Assembly (NCBI GenBank): GCA_046293135.1
Contig: JBKBPR010000001.1
Coordinates: 124,001 to 188,000 of the forward strand
Length of the DNA: 64,000 bases
Source of the DNA: UBA2638 sp046293135
GTDB taxonomy: Bacteria > Pseudomonadota > Alphaproteobacteria > Micavibrionales > Micavibrionaceae
Direction: 5' to 3'
This document shows positions 1 through 7,446 of the stretch, piece by piece. How positions within the stretch are numbered: the stretch's first letter is position 1; each line of letters starts with the position of its first letter. Below the pieces are notes generated by a model. The model had not been told where the DNA came from, searched no databases, and saw only the letters and a list, made by a program, of their open reading frames with translations. The translations under genes and the position numbers were made by a program.

Positions 1-1
1 A

Positions 2-664
2 CATGGTTGCCATGAAATGATTTATATACTTTTTATTCTCTCGCAAAGAAAGGCCAGTTTGAATAACCGCGATCTTGCCGCTCGGGCTTATGCGATTGCG
101 ACAAGCGATAATTTATCTCTTGCGGATATGACGACACAAAATCCAGAGCGCCTGCAACTGATTATTGAAGAATATATTAAACGAACCAATTTTGCCCCAA
201 AAAAGGATGAGGAAGAGCAGGAATATTGCCGCAATACGGCGATAAAGATTGTTGCTTGTGAGCAGGTAGAAGATGGCAATTTCGAATTTCAATTAGAGGC
301 TAGCGTGACGCGTCGTCATGGTACGCAGATTGGTGGGATACCTATTTTGTATCCTGAGATACCCGAAACATATTTTCGCGAGCATGAAGATTTAATTACT
401 ATCGATATTAAGCCTTACAATGGTGAGGATTTATCATTGCACTATGAGGCGGTTGACCCTAGGCAAGAGGGTGATTATAGCTCAGCTAACATAAGTTGTA
501 AGGTTCCAGAGCATACAGAATATATATTCCCAAGAATAGTATTCCTAGGGGGGGTTTTAGGCAATGGTGACACGCTTGCAATTAATGCGCAAACCTATAT
601 CGAAAAAGCGAAACTAAAGACAAAGCCCCACACTACGCCAGAAACACCGGAAGGTTTAAACTAG
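2..664 (+). CDS. Partial TadE/TadG-like pilus-associated protein (5' end probably outside window)
   Basis: The frame is open to the left edge, so the first Met (position 17) may be internal. The N-terminus is a short hydrophobic stretch followed by SQRKASLNNRDLAARAYA. This resembles the junction after the membrane anchor of TadE/TadG-like Flp pilus proteins, where a Q-x-x-x-x-N-x-x-D-A-A-A-like motif follows the TM helix. The rest (about 180 residues) is a soluble, probably periplasmic region with two cysteines near residues 71 and 80 and one near residue 160. The 3' end overlaps the convergent topA by 4 bases. The assignment rests only on the short N-terminal pattern, so a generic exported protein of unknown function is equally possible. 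Confidence 0.45.
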   Translation, partial: HGCHEMIYILFILSQRKASLNNRDLAARAYAIATSDNLSLADMTTQNPERLQLIIEEYIKRTNFAPKKDEEEQEYCRNTAIKIVACEQVEDGNFEFQLEASVTRRHGTQIGGIPILYPEIPETYFREHEDLITIDIKPYNGEDLSLHYEAVDPRQEGDYSSANISCKVPEHTEYIFPRIVFLGGVLGNGDTLAINAQTYIEKAKLKTKPHTTPETPEGLN

Positions 665-3249
665 GCTTTCTTTTTAGCCTTCGCTGGCGCCTTTTTCTTC
701 GCCGTCGTCTTTTTTGCTGGCGCTTTTTTGCTAGCTGTCTTGCCGCCGCGCCCAGATCCGCCGCGCTCGCCGCGGCTAGAGCCGCCATTCTCCGCTTTTT
801 CAGCGTCTTTCTTGGCCTTTTCGGCAATAATATCCACGGCGCGGTTCATGCCGATGCTCATGACATCCTCGCTTTTGGGGATTGAGGCAAACTTGCCGTC
901 ATGCTTCAGGAATGGCCCGAAGCGCCCGATTCCCGCCTCGATCAGCTTGCCCGTCTCAGGGTGCGTGCCGACTTCACGCGGCAGGGATAGCAGGCTGAGC
1001 GCGGATTCCAGCGTTACATCGTCAGGCTTCACACCCGCGGGCAGTCCTTGACGCTTTGGCTTGGGCGGTGATGGTTTTTTCGGCTTGGGCGGGGCTTTTT
1101 CTCCGGCCTTCTTCGCCGCCTTTTTGGCGTCGTTCCACGCGGCAATTTCAGCCTCATACGCGCTCATCCGCGCGGCCTCGTCCTCGGCGGTTTCCGGCGG
1201 CGCATCAATCTGGACATAAGGGCCGTAAGGGCCGCGGCGCAGTGATACTGTGCGCCCTGTTCCGGGCTGTGTGCCAAGGGTTTTCGGCTCATTGCTCAAG
1301 GCTTCGCCGCCCGCACCGCCCTCGCCGCTTTCATCGGTCAGCGCCAAAGGCTTGGTATAGCGGCATTCAGGGTAATTCGAGCAGCCGATAAACGCCCCGA
1401 ATTTACCGAGCTTCAGCCCCAATCGGCCATTGCCGTGGCTGTCTTTACAGGCCTGACATTCCCGCGCCTTATCGCCTTCGGGGAAGAAATGCGGCCCCAG
1501 ATCGGCATCAAGATGGTTGATGACATCGGTGATGGTCAGCTCTTTTGTTTCATCAATCGCACCGCGGAAATCCGTCCAGAACAGGCGCAGCGCTTCTTTC
1601 CAGTGAATATGCCCGCCCGCAATCGCGTCCAGCTCTTCTTCGAGATTGGCGGTGAAATCATAATCGACATAGCGGCTGAAAAACTTGGTCAGAAACGCAG
1701 TCACAACGCGGCCGCGATCTTCGGGAATGAAGCGCTTTTTATCGAGGATCACATAGTTTCTATCGCGCAAGACCTGCAAAATCGAGGCATAGGTCGAGGG
1801 GCGGCCAATCCCCAGCTCTTCAAGCTTTTTGACCAAAGACGCCTCGGAATAGCGGGGCGGCGGCTGTGTGAAATGCTGGTTCGGGGTAACATCGACAAGC
1901 TTGGTATTCTCGTCTTGCTGCATCGGCGGCAAACGGCGGTCACTATCATTCTTGCCGCTGTCATCATCATCCTCATCGCCCGATTCCTGATACAAGGTCA
2001 AAAATCCGTCAAAGGTCACAACCGAGCCATTGGCACGCAAAATGACATCATCCGTACCGTCTGACAGGTCAACCGCCATTTGGTCAAGCACAGCGTTTTC
2101 CATCTGCGACGCCATGGTGCGCTTCCAGATCAACTCATAAAGCTTGCGGTGATATTCATCCTTGGGCGCAGCGCTTGAGCGCGGATGCACGGATAAATCG
2201 GTCGGGCGGATCGCCTCATGCGCCTCTTGCGCGTTTTTGGCCTTGGATTTATAAAGCCGCGGCGCATCGGGCAGATATTTATCGCCGAAATCTTTTTTGA
2301 TAAGGCTGCGCGCCTGTTTGACAGCATCTTCGGATAGGGTTGTGCCGTCGGTACGCATATAGGTAATCAAGCCCGCCTCATAGAGTGCTTGGGCGTTGCG
2401 CATGGTGTTGGCCGCGCTCATCCCCAATTTGCGGGAGGCTTCCATTTGCAGCGTCGAGGTAATAAAAGGCGGGGAGGGCGAGCGCCGCACCTGCTTCTTC
2501 TCAATCTGCGTGACCTTGAGCGCCTTATTCCTGATGCGCTCAACGGCGCTGAGGGCGGATTTCTCATTGCCGATATCCATTTTGCCGAGCTTGTTGCCGG
2601 AAAGATGGGTCAGCCGCGCCGTGAACGGAGCGCCATCTTGGGTGTGCAGCCGTGCTTCGATGCTCCAATATTCTTCGGCGCGAAAGGCTTCAATCTCTGT
2701 TTCGCGCTCACATATAATACGCAGCGCCACAGATTGCACGCGCCCTGCGGATTTCGAGCCGGGCAGCTTGCGCCACAGGACGGGGGACAGGTTAAACCCG
2801 ACCAGATAATCAAGGGCGCGACGCGCCAGATAGGCCTCAATCAGCGGCATATCAAGATCGCGGGCCTGATGAAAGGCGCCCTGTACGGCTTTCTTGGTAA
2901 TTTCGTTGAATGTGACGCGGTGAACCTGTTGATCAGTCAGGACTTTATCGTCTTCGAGAATTTGCAGAACATGCCATGAAATCGCCTCTCCCTCGCGGTC
3001 GGGGTCGGTGGCGAGATAAACGGAATCGGCCTTTTTAACGGCGGATTTGATGGCGCTGACATTTTTATCGGCGCGATCGCCCAATTGCCATTTCATGGCG
3101 AAATCCTGATCGGGCAGGACAGAGCCATCCTTGTTCACAAGGTCGCGAACATGGCCGTAAGAGGCCAGAACCTTATAATCGCTGCCGAGATATTTCTCGA
3201 TCGTTTTGGCCTTGGCGGGCGATTCGACAATGACGAGATTTGTACTCAA
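661..3249 (-). CDS. topA: DNA topoisomerase I (omega protein), type IA
   Basis: This enzyme relaxes negatively supercoiled DNA by transient single-strand cleavage. The 862-residue protein starts with a Toprim domain (VIVESPAKAKTIEKYLG) and the acidic triad TDPDREGE at about residues 81-88. The catalytic Tyr lies in GLITYMRTDGT (about Y297). A C4 zinc-ribbon follows (CQACKD...GCSNYPEC), then topo I C-terminal repeats. The protein ends in a Lys/Ala-rich tail (KKAPAKKTTAKKKAPAKAKKKA-like), as in many alphaproteobacterial TopA proteins. The start is TTG with an AAGG Shine-Dalgarno 9 bases upstream; no better ATG precedes the Toprim motif. It is last in the leftward pyrB-plsY-dprA-topA run, a common alphaproteobacterial order. 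Confidence 0.97.
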   Translation of the reverse strand: MSTNLVIVESPAKAKTIEKYLGSDYKVLASYGHVRDLVNKDGSVLPDQDFAMKWQLGDRADKNVSAIKSAVKKADSVYLATDPDREGEAISWHVLQILEDDKVLTDQQVHRVTFNEITKKAVQGAFHQARDLDMPLIEAYLARRALDYLVGFNLSPVLWRKLPGSKSAGRVQSVALRIICERETEIEAFRAEEYWSIEARLHTQDGAPFTARLTHLSGNKLGKMDIGNEKSALSAVERIRNKALKVTQIEKKQVRRSPSPPFITSTLQMEASRKLGMSAANTMRNAQALYEAGLITYMRTDGTTLSEDAVKQARSLIKKDFGDKYLPDAPRLYKSKAKNAQEAHEAIRPTDLSVHPRSSAAPKDEYHRKLYELIWKRTMASQMENAVLDQMAVDLSDGTDDVILRANGSVVTFDGFLTLYQESGDEDDDDSGKNDSDRRLPPMQQDENTKLVDVTPNQHFTQPPPRYSEASLVKKLEELGIGRPSTYASILQVLRDRNYVILDKKRFIPEDRGRVVTAFLTKFFSRYVDYDFTANLEEELDAIAGGHIHWKEALRLFWTDFRGAIDETKELTITDVINHLDADLGPHFFPEGDKARECQACKDSHGNGRLGLKLGKFGAFIGCSNYPECRYTKPLALTDESGEGGAGGEALSNEPKTLGTQPGTGRTVSLRRGPYGPYVQIDAPPETAEDEAARMSAYEAEIAAWNDAKKAAKKAGEKAPPKPKKPSPPKPKRQGLPAGVKPDDVTLESALSLLSLPREVGTHPETGKLIEAGIGRFGPFLKHDGKFASIPKSEDVMSIGMNRAVDIIAEKAKKDAEKAENGGSSRGERGGSGRGGKTASKKAPAKKTTAKKKAPAKAKKKA

Positions 3250-3261
3250 AGTTTAAAACCT

Positions 3262-3304
3262 TTTCTTTTTAACCACGAAAACCACAAAGAACACGAAAAA
3301 TTTA
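3262..3304. repeat. CACGAA/CACAAAG-type short repeat between topA and dprA
   Basis: The topA-dprA gap holds AACCACGAAAACCACAAAG followed by AACACGAAAAA, three approximate iterations of an A/C-rich 9-mer. Similar iterated CACGAA sequences are scattered in many bacterial genomes and yield spurious short translated products on the opposite strand. No function can be assigned. Confidence 0.4.
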
Positions 3305-3342
3305 TAAAACGAATCTTTTGATGCCTTTCATGGTAAAATTTT

Positions 3343-4512
3343 TTATTCACTAACCAAAGAGATTCTATTCCCCGGCAGGCGTTTGATACGTCCGGCGAGT
3401 TCAAGATCAAGCAAGATCGATTGCAATATCCCAATACTCACATGACAGTTTCGCAAAACTTCGTCAACCGCAATCGGTGTGAAGGAGAGTGTCTGCAAAA
3501 CCTGCTCATGGCTGTTTTCAGGGGGTTCTTCATAATTATCCACAGGCGGCGTGTCAAGTTTGGGCGGCGTTAAAGGCGTGGAGGGGCTATAAGGCTCGCG
3601 CAGGGTGTTGCCTGAAAAATCGCGCAGTGCCTCTAGGATGTCGCCAGCATTCCTGACCAGTGCTGCGCCCTCGCGGATCAGGTGGTTCGGGCCGTCTGCC
3701 CGCGGGTCGAGCGGGTGTCCGGGAACGGCGAAAACATCGCGGCCTTGCTCGCCGGCCATGCGGGCGGTGATGAGCGAGCCGGAGCGCATGGTTGCCTCAA
3801 CGACGATCACCCCGCTGGAAAGCCCTGATACAATGCGGTTGCGGCGCGGAAAGCTCTGGGCGAATGGCTTTTGCCCGTAAGGGCTCTCGGCGAGGATCAG
3901 CCCGCCTTCGCTGGCAATCTTGTGATAGAGCGCGGTGTTTTCCTCAGGATAGATCACATCAATACCGCCCGCCACCACGGCGATTGTGCCGCTGCTGAGC
4001 GCGCCTTCATGCGCCGCCGTATCAATCCCGCGCGCCAGTCCCGAAACGATGATTTGCCCTTGCGCGCCCAGCTCACGCGCCAGCTTGGCGGCAAATTTCT
4101 TACCGTTGAGCGAGGCATTCCGCGCCCCGACCATCGCCAGCGCAGGTCGTTCCAGCAAGCCTATATCGCCCAAAGCGCTCAGGATCGGGGGCGCATCATC
4201 AATGGCGGACAGCGCCAGCGGATAGGCCTCGCATTGTGCGGTAATCAGCGTAGCGCCGCGCTTTTGCAGGGCGGTGAGTTCCCGCTCGATCTCGGCCTTA
4301 TCAGGGGCGATCAGCGGTTTTTTGCGCCCGCCGCGCTTGGCGAGTTCAGGGAGTGCGCGCAGAGCTTCGGCGGGGCTGCCGTAAAATTCAACAAGGCGGT
4401 AAAAGGTGATCGGGCCGACATTCTCCGTCCGTGCGAGCCTCAGCCAGTCAAGCTTTTCGGCTTCTGTGGAATGCGTTTTCGCTCCGCCCGCATAAGAGAA
4501 TAAATGACCCAT
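3343..4512 (-). CDS. dprA: DNA-processing protein DprA/Smf
   Basis: A cytoplasmic ssDNA-binding protein that loads RecA on incoming DNA during natural transformation. It has 389 residues. The N-terminal helical region (LDWLRLARTENVGPITFYRLVEFYGSPAEAL) is followed by the Rossmann-like DprA core, with ALAMVGARNASLNGKKFA, VSGLARGIDTAAHEGAL, VVAGGIDVIYPEEN and a GLILAESPYG strand. The C-terminus is a short winged-helix domain (VLQTLSFTPIAVDEVLRNCHVSIGILQSILLDLELAGRI) typical of full-length alphaproteobacterial DprA. The ATG start gives normal family length, although no clear Shine-Dalgarno is visible. It lies between plsY and topA on the same strand. Confidence 0.95.
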   Translation of the reverse strand: MGHLFSYAGGAKTHSTEAEKLDWLRLARTENVGPITFYRLVEFYGSPAEALRALPELAKRGGRKKPLIAPDKAEIERELTALQKRGATLITAQCEAYPLALSAIDDAPPILSALGDIGLLERPALAMVGARNASLNGKKFAAKLARELGAQGQIIVSGLARGIDTAAHEGALSSGTIAVVAGGIDVIYPEENTALYHKIASEGGLILAESPYGQKPFAQSFPRRNRIVSGLSSGVIVVEATMRSGSLITARMAGEQGRDVFAVPGHPLDPRADGPNHLIREGAALVRNAGDILEALRDFSGNTLREPYSPSTPLTPPKLDTPPVDNYEEPPENSHEQVLQTLSFTPIAVDEVLRNCHVSIGILQSILLDLELAGRIKRLPGNRISLVSE

Positions 4513-4554
4513 AAAGAAAGTTTAAACCACAAACCTGCCGCAACGCCAAATGGT

Positions 4555-5193
4555 TTATTGCGCGCTATCTTCCGCCCCGTTTTCCGTTCCGTCTTTCTTT
4601 TGACCGATTTTCGGTTCGGTTCCGCTGCGCAGGCGTTTGATATTGTCCTTGTGGCGATAGATCACAATCGCCGAAATCGCCGCATTGACCAGGGCCGCAT
4701 CCTGCCCGTAAATCGCAAAGGTCAAAGCGGGGGCGAAGATCATTGCGCTGATCGCGGCGAGTGAGGATATCCGCGCCGCCAAGGCCGACATTATCCATAC
4801 CAGACAGGCCAGCAAGCCCGTAAACGGGACGGCGGCGATCAAGACGCCAAGCGAGGTCGCAACGCCCTTGCCGCCCTTGAATTTCAGCCAGATCGGGAAG
4901 CAATGGCCAATAACGGCGCATAGGCCGTAAAGCAGCATATACGTGAAATGCGGCGGGAAGAATTGTAGGAAAATGATAATCGGAATTGCGCCCTTGAACG
5001 CATCCAGAAACAGCGTCAGCGCGGCCAGAGGCTTATTCCCCGTTCTCAGAACATTGGTCGCCCCGATATTGCCCGAACCGATGGCGCGAATATCGCCCAA
5101 TCCCGCCAGTTTCGTGACAATCAGCCCGAACGGAATCGCGCCGATCAGATAAGAAAGCGCCGCAAATACAATAAATTCCAAGCTCAACCCCAT
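4555..5193 (-). CDS. plsY: Acyl-phosphate:glycerol-3-phosphate acyltransferase PlsY
   Basis: An inner-membrane enzyme that makes lysophosphatidic acid from acyl-phosphate and glycerol-3-phosphate, the first step of phospholipid synthesis. It has 212 residues, about five hydrophobic segments and the three PlsY signature loops: SYLIGAIPFGLIV with GSGNIGATNVLR, KFKGGKGVATSLG, and IVIYRHKDNIKRLRSGTEPKIG. The C-terminal tail is short and charged. The ATG overlaps the pyrB stop (TGATG), implying translational coupling. Confidence is high from the GNIGATN and GGKGVAT motifs. Confidence 0.96.
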   Translation of the reverse strand: MGLSLEFIVFAALSYLIGAIPFGLIVTKLAGLGDIRAIGSGNIGATNVLRTGNKPLAALTLFLDAFKGAIPIIIFLQFFPPHFTYMLLYGLCAVIGHCFPIWLKFKGGKGVATSLGVLIAAVPFTGLLACLVWIMSALAARISSLAAISAMIFAPALTFAIYGQDAALVNAAISAIVIYRHKDNIKRLRSGTEPKIGQKKDGTENGAEDSAQ

Positions 5194-6104
5194 CAGGATT
5201 TGCCCCCAAGCAGCAGATCCAAAACCGCCATCCGCGTCGGAATACCGTTAAAAACCTGTTTGGCGTATAGGAATATCTGCGGATCATCGGCCAAAGCGTC
5301 AGAGATTTGCAGCCCGCGAATAAAAGGGCCGGGGTCAAGGACAATGACCGATTTTTTGGCAATGCCCAAGCGCTCATGCGTCAGGCCGTAATCGCGGAAA
5401 TAATTGCTGTCATTGATTAAAACCTTGTCCATACGCTCCTTTTGCGGGCGTATCGACATCACGACATCGGCGTTTTTCAACCCCTCATCCAGAGCGGTGA
5501 ATGTTGCAACATTTTTCGCCGCCAGCTTTTCGGGCATCAACTCATCAGGCGCAATCACGCGCACCTCCGCGCCCATTTTCGTCAGCAAACCCATATTCGA
5601 GGCGGCCACGCGGCTATGGGCAATATCACCGACAATCGCCACAACCAACCCGTCCAGCGTGCCGAAATGCTGGCGCATTGTGAGCGCATCGAGCAAAGCT
5701 TGGGTCGGGTGTTCGCGCCAGCTATCGCCGCCATTGATGACGGGGCAATGCATACGCTTGGCGACATAATTCGGCGCGCCGAACTCGCTATGGCGCAACA
5801 CGATGGCATCGGGGCGCATCGCATCGAGCGTGTCAATCGTATCCATAAAGCTTTCGCCCTTTTTGAGCGAGCTTGTGTCCTTGTTCCAGTTTATAACCTC
5901 CGCGCCCAGTCGCTTGGCCGCCATTTCAAAGGAGGTCAGGGTACGGGTCGAATTTTCGAAAAACAGGTGCAATATAATCTTGCCCCTCAGCCGCGTTTGA
6001 TCCCATGATCCGCTCTCAAGCGCTTGGGCGTAATGTTGGGCGTGGTCGAGGAGGGTTTGAATATCCTGTTTCTTGAGATCGCAAATGCCGAGAAGATGTT
6101 TCAT
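5193..6104 (-). CDS. pyrB: Aspartate carbamoyltransferase catalytic subunit
   Basis: Catalyses carbamoyl-phosphate + aspartate to carbamoyl-aspartate, the committed step of pyrimidine synthesis. Motifs seen are the carbamoyl-phosphate site FFENSTRTLTSFEMAAKRLGA, HPTQALLDALTMR, and GDIAHSRVAASN. I use the ATG at 6104 (MKHLLGICDL) rather than one six codons upstream, because family members begin just before the HLLG segment; length is then 303 residues. In many alphaproteobacteria pyrC lies directly downstream of pyrB. Here plsY follows with a one-base overlap and no dihydroorotase is present in the window. Confidence 0.95.
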   Translation of the reverse strand: MKHLLGICDLKKQDIQTLLDHAQHYAQALESGSWDQTRLRGKIILHLFFENSTRTLTSFEMAAKRLGAEVINWNKDTSSLKKGESFMDTIDTLDAMRPDAIVLRHSEFGAPNYVAKRMHCPVINGGDSWREHPTQALLDALTMRQHFGTLDGLVVAIVGDIAHSRVAASNMGLLTKMGAEVRVIAPDELMPEKLAAKNVATFTALDEGLKNADVVMSIRPQKERMDKVLINDSNYFRDYGLTHERLGIAKKSVIVLDPGPFIRGLQISDALADDPQIFLYAKQVFNGIPTRMAVLDLLLGGKS

Positions 6105-6197
6105 AGCTTTAATCAAAAACACAAAATATACGGGGCTGTCTAGTCCGAAAAAATAGTGTAGAGTTTATATACGTACATCTTTGATGTTGGAATAAAT

Positions 6198-6593
6198 ATG
6201 CAAAGAATTATCAATTTGTTAAGAAATCTATTCTATAAATTAGGGTTGACAGGAAAGAGTGAGGCTGAGCCTGAGCGTATGCCGTCACAAATTCCTGAGC
6301 GAACTCAGCCGCGAGTCGGGCGTATTGACCAAGAGGCTGTTTTTGCGATGAAAGACGGTTATCTGGTTTTGGCGGTGGATCATCAATTTGATGGTGTGCC
6401 GAGCTGGATTGAGTGGGATGGTAGTAGAAATATAGTCAGCTTTACGCAAATGGGCGGCGATATGGACGAGATGGGCGCGACAATAAAAGCGGAATACGTC
6501 CAAAAGTTGATTGAGTTAAAAAAAGTGCTTTTGGTTAGCAATGATAACGGTCAAAAAATTGTTCATTTTGTATCGTTTATTGCCAGACAATAG
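6198..6593 (+). CDS. Hypothetical protein, 131 aa
   Basis: I do not recognise a family. The N-terminal 45 residues are basic and polar (linker-like, with RMPSQIPERTQPRVGRID). The remainder looks like a small alpha/beta domain with acidic patches (VLAVDHQFDGVPSWIEWDG, GGDMDEMGATIKAEYVQKL). No signal peptide or transmembrane helix is evident. GGAATAAAT precedes the ATG. It is divergent from pyrB and followed 19 bases later by another small gene on the same strand, so the two may be co-transcribed. AT content is somewhat above the flanking housekeeping genes. Confidence 0.6.
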   Translation: MQRIINLLRNLFYKLGLTGKSEAEPERMPSQIPERTQPRVGRIDQEAVFAMKDGYLVLAVDHQFDGVPSWIEWDGSRNIVSFTQMGGDMDEMGATIKAEYVQKLIELKKVLLVSNDNGQKIVHFVSFIARQ

Positions 6594-6612
6594 ATTTTAT
6601 GTATAAAATAAT

Positions 6613-6858
6613 ATGAGTGAGGTTATAGATATGGATGTGGTTATTTTAAATAGAGATATAAGTGATTCTTTCGCGGCGGCGGCTTTGGCGGCGAATGCCG
6701 TTGCTCTGGCCAAGGAAGGCGGTCTTCCTGCGAATGGTATCGTTTTAGATGAGCCGCTTTTTGTCGGACGCTTCCCGGCGCCGGTGATAGAGGCGCAAAT
6801 GGAGCCTTCTGCGACAAAATTTGCACCGTCCCGCGGTCTTGATGATCCGAGCGTTTAG
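6613..6858 (+). CDS. Hypothetical small protein, 81 aa
   Basis: A short frame just downstream of the 131-aa gene. It contains an Ala-rich amphipathic stretch (SDSFAAAALAANAVALAKEGG) and a Pro-rich C-terminus; no domain is recognised. The Shine-Dalgarno is poor (AAAATAATATG). A second ATG lies at 6631. The sequence composition looks coding rather than random, but the gene call is only moderately supported. A consensus promoter begins 9 bases after its stop codon. Confidence 0.45.
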   Translation: MSEVIDMDVVILNRDISDSFAAAALAANAVALAKEGGLPANGIVLDEPLFVGRFPAPVIEAQMEPSATKFAPSRGLDDPSV

Positions 6859-6866
6859 CAATTCCC

Positions 6867-6895
6867 TTGACATACTAGGAATTTAATCATATATT
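6867..6895 (+). promoter_or_regulatory. Consensus sigma70-type promoter of repeat region A
   Basis: TTGACA (6867-6872), exactly 17 bases of spacer, and TATATT (6890-6895). It points rightward into gene-free sequence. Nearly the same promoter with the same spacing occurs on the minus strand at 29306-29278. Sequence downstream of the -10 box is also shared (TGGGCG-N2-TTG-N-GCCT-N-AAA), so the conserved unit includes the likely transcription start. Confidence 0.6.
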
Positions 6896-6953
6896 GGTTG
6901 TGGTTAATGGGCGAATTGCGCCTAAAATGCACCGTTATTGCATGGCCTGCCCC

Positions 6954-6983
6954 CGTCATTACACGGCTTGTCCGTGTAATCCA
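6954..6983. repeat. Palindromic 30-bp repeat, copy 1
   Basis: Contains ATTACACGG-CTTGT-CCGTGTAAT, a perfect 9-bp stem with a 5-base loop. It is identical over 30 bases to 7224-7253. This is typical of dispersed REP-like hairpins of intergenic DNA. Confidence 0.8.
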
Positions 6984-7002
6984 CAAGCCCTCACAGACCC
7001 TC

Positions 7003-7022
7003 ATGCCCGCCTTGTGCGGGCA
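7003..7022. repeat. Short hairpin ATGCCCGC/GCGGGCAT
   Basis: A perfect 8-bp stem with a 4-base loop, between the two copies of the 30-bp palindromic repeat. No T-run follows, so it is not an intrinsic terminator. Confidence 0.5.
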
Positions 7023-7223
7023 TCCGGATAGAATACCGCTATAATTTTTCCAGATCCCCGCCGTTTAAGCTCTGCTGCGCAGAGCCGCGGGGATGAAAGC
7101 TCGCATTTTTGTCATTCCGACCAAGCGACTAAAATCGCGCGTGAAGGAATCTCGTCATATATTCCTGATATCCATCGACTACGCTCGGGATGGCGAAAAG
7201 GGAACGATGACACCAGTCGAAAG

Positions 7224-7253
7224 CGTCATTACACGGCTTGTCCGTGTAATCCA
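7224..7253. repeat. Palindromic 30-bp repeat, copy 2
   Basis: Direct-repeat copy of 6954-6983, identical over 30 bases and with the same internal 9-bp stem. Confidence 0.8.
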
Positions 7254-7327
7254 TACCTGTACTCCGCTCTCTTTCCAATGCTCACCAATGTTACGTTATG
7301 TAAAATATATGCAGCGCAGCCAAACAC

Positions 7328-7437
7328 AAGTGGGGCAAGTGGGGCGAGTGGGGCGAAGTTCCCGTAACTTACTGAAATATCTAGCAAACCTTTCGCCCCA
7401 CTTTAGAACGGAGAGTGGGGCGAGTGGGGCGAAACGC
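7328..7437 (+). ncRNA. Candidate structured RNA element, copy A
   Basis: Iterated GTGGGGCGA units (7328-7357) are followed by ACTGAAATA, then TTCGCCCCACTT (7392-7403), then AGAGTGGGGCGAGTGGGGCG and GAAACGC (to 7437). The central C-rich block is a perfect 11-bp complement of 7347-7357 and can also pair with the downstream GGGGC block at 7414-7433, so two mutually exclusive hairpins are possible. The same block order (G-iterations, ACTGAAATA, C-block, AGAGAGTGGGGCGAG-type block, GAAACGC) occurs inverted at 29078-29183. RNA function is inferred from conservation plus the upstream promoter; a DNA-level repeat is the alternative. Confidence 0.35.
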
Positions 7438-7446
7438 CCAAACCCG

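Larger units (their letters stand above)
6859..7446. repeat. Gene-free repeat region A (588 bp)
   Basis: No convincing gene lies here. The stretch holds, in order: a consensus promoter (6867-6895); two identical 30-bp copies of a palindromic repeat (6954-6983 and 7224-7253); a GCCCGC/GCGGGC hairpin (7003-7022); and a G-rich/C-rich structured block (7328-7437). The promoter and the G-rich block are homologous, in the same relative order, to the gene-free region at 29.08-29.31 kb on the opposite strand. A 16-base sequence, CGTTATGTAAAATATA, around 7293-7309 is also shared with about 29376-29392 in inverted orientation. Confidence 0.7.

Noticed and set aside
3246..3434. Short minus-strand frame over the topA-dprA gap
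   Set aside because: It runs through A/C-rich CACGAA repeats and the dprA 3' end. Such repeats give the same spurious protein-like products in many genomes.
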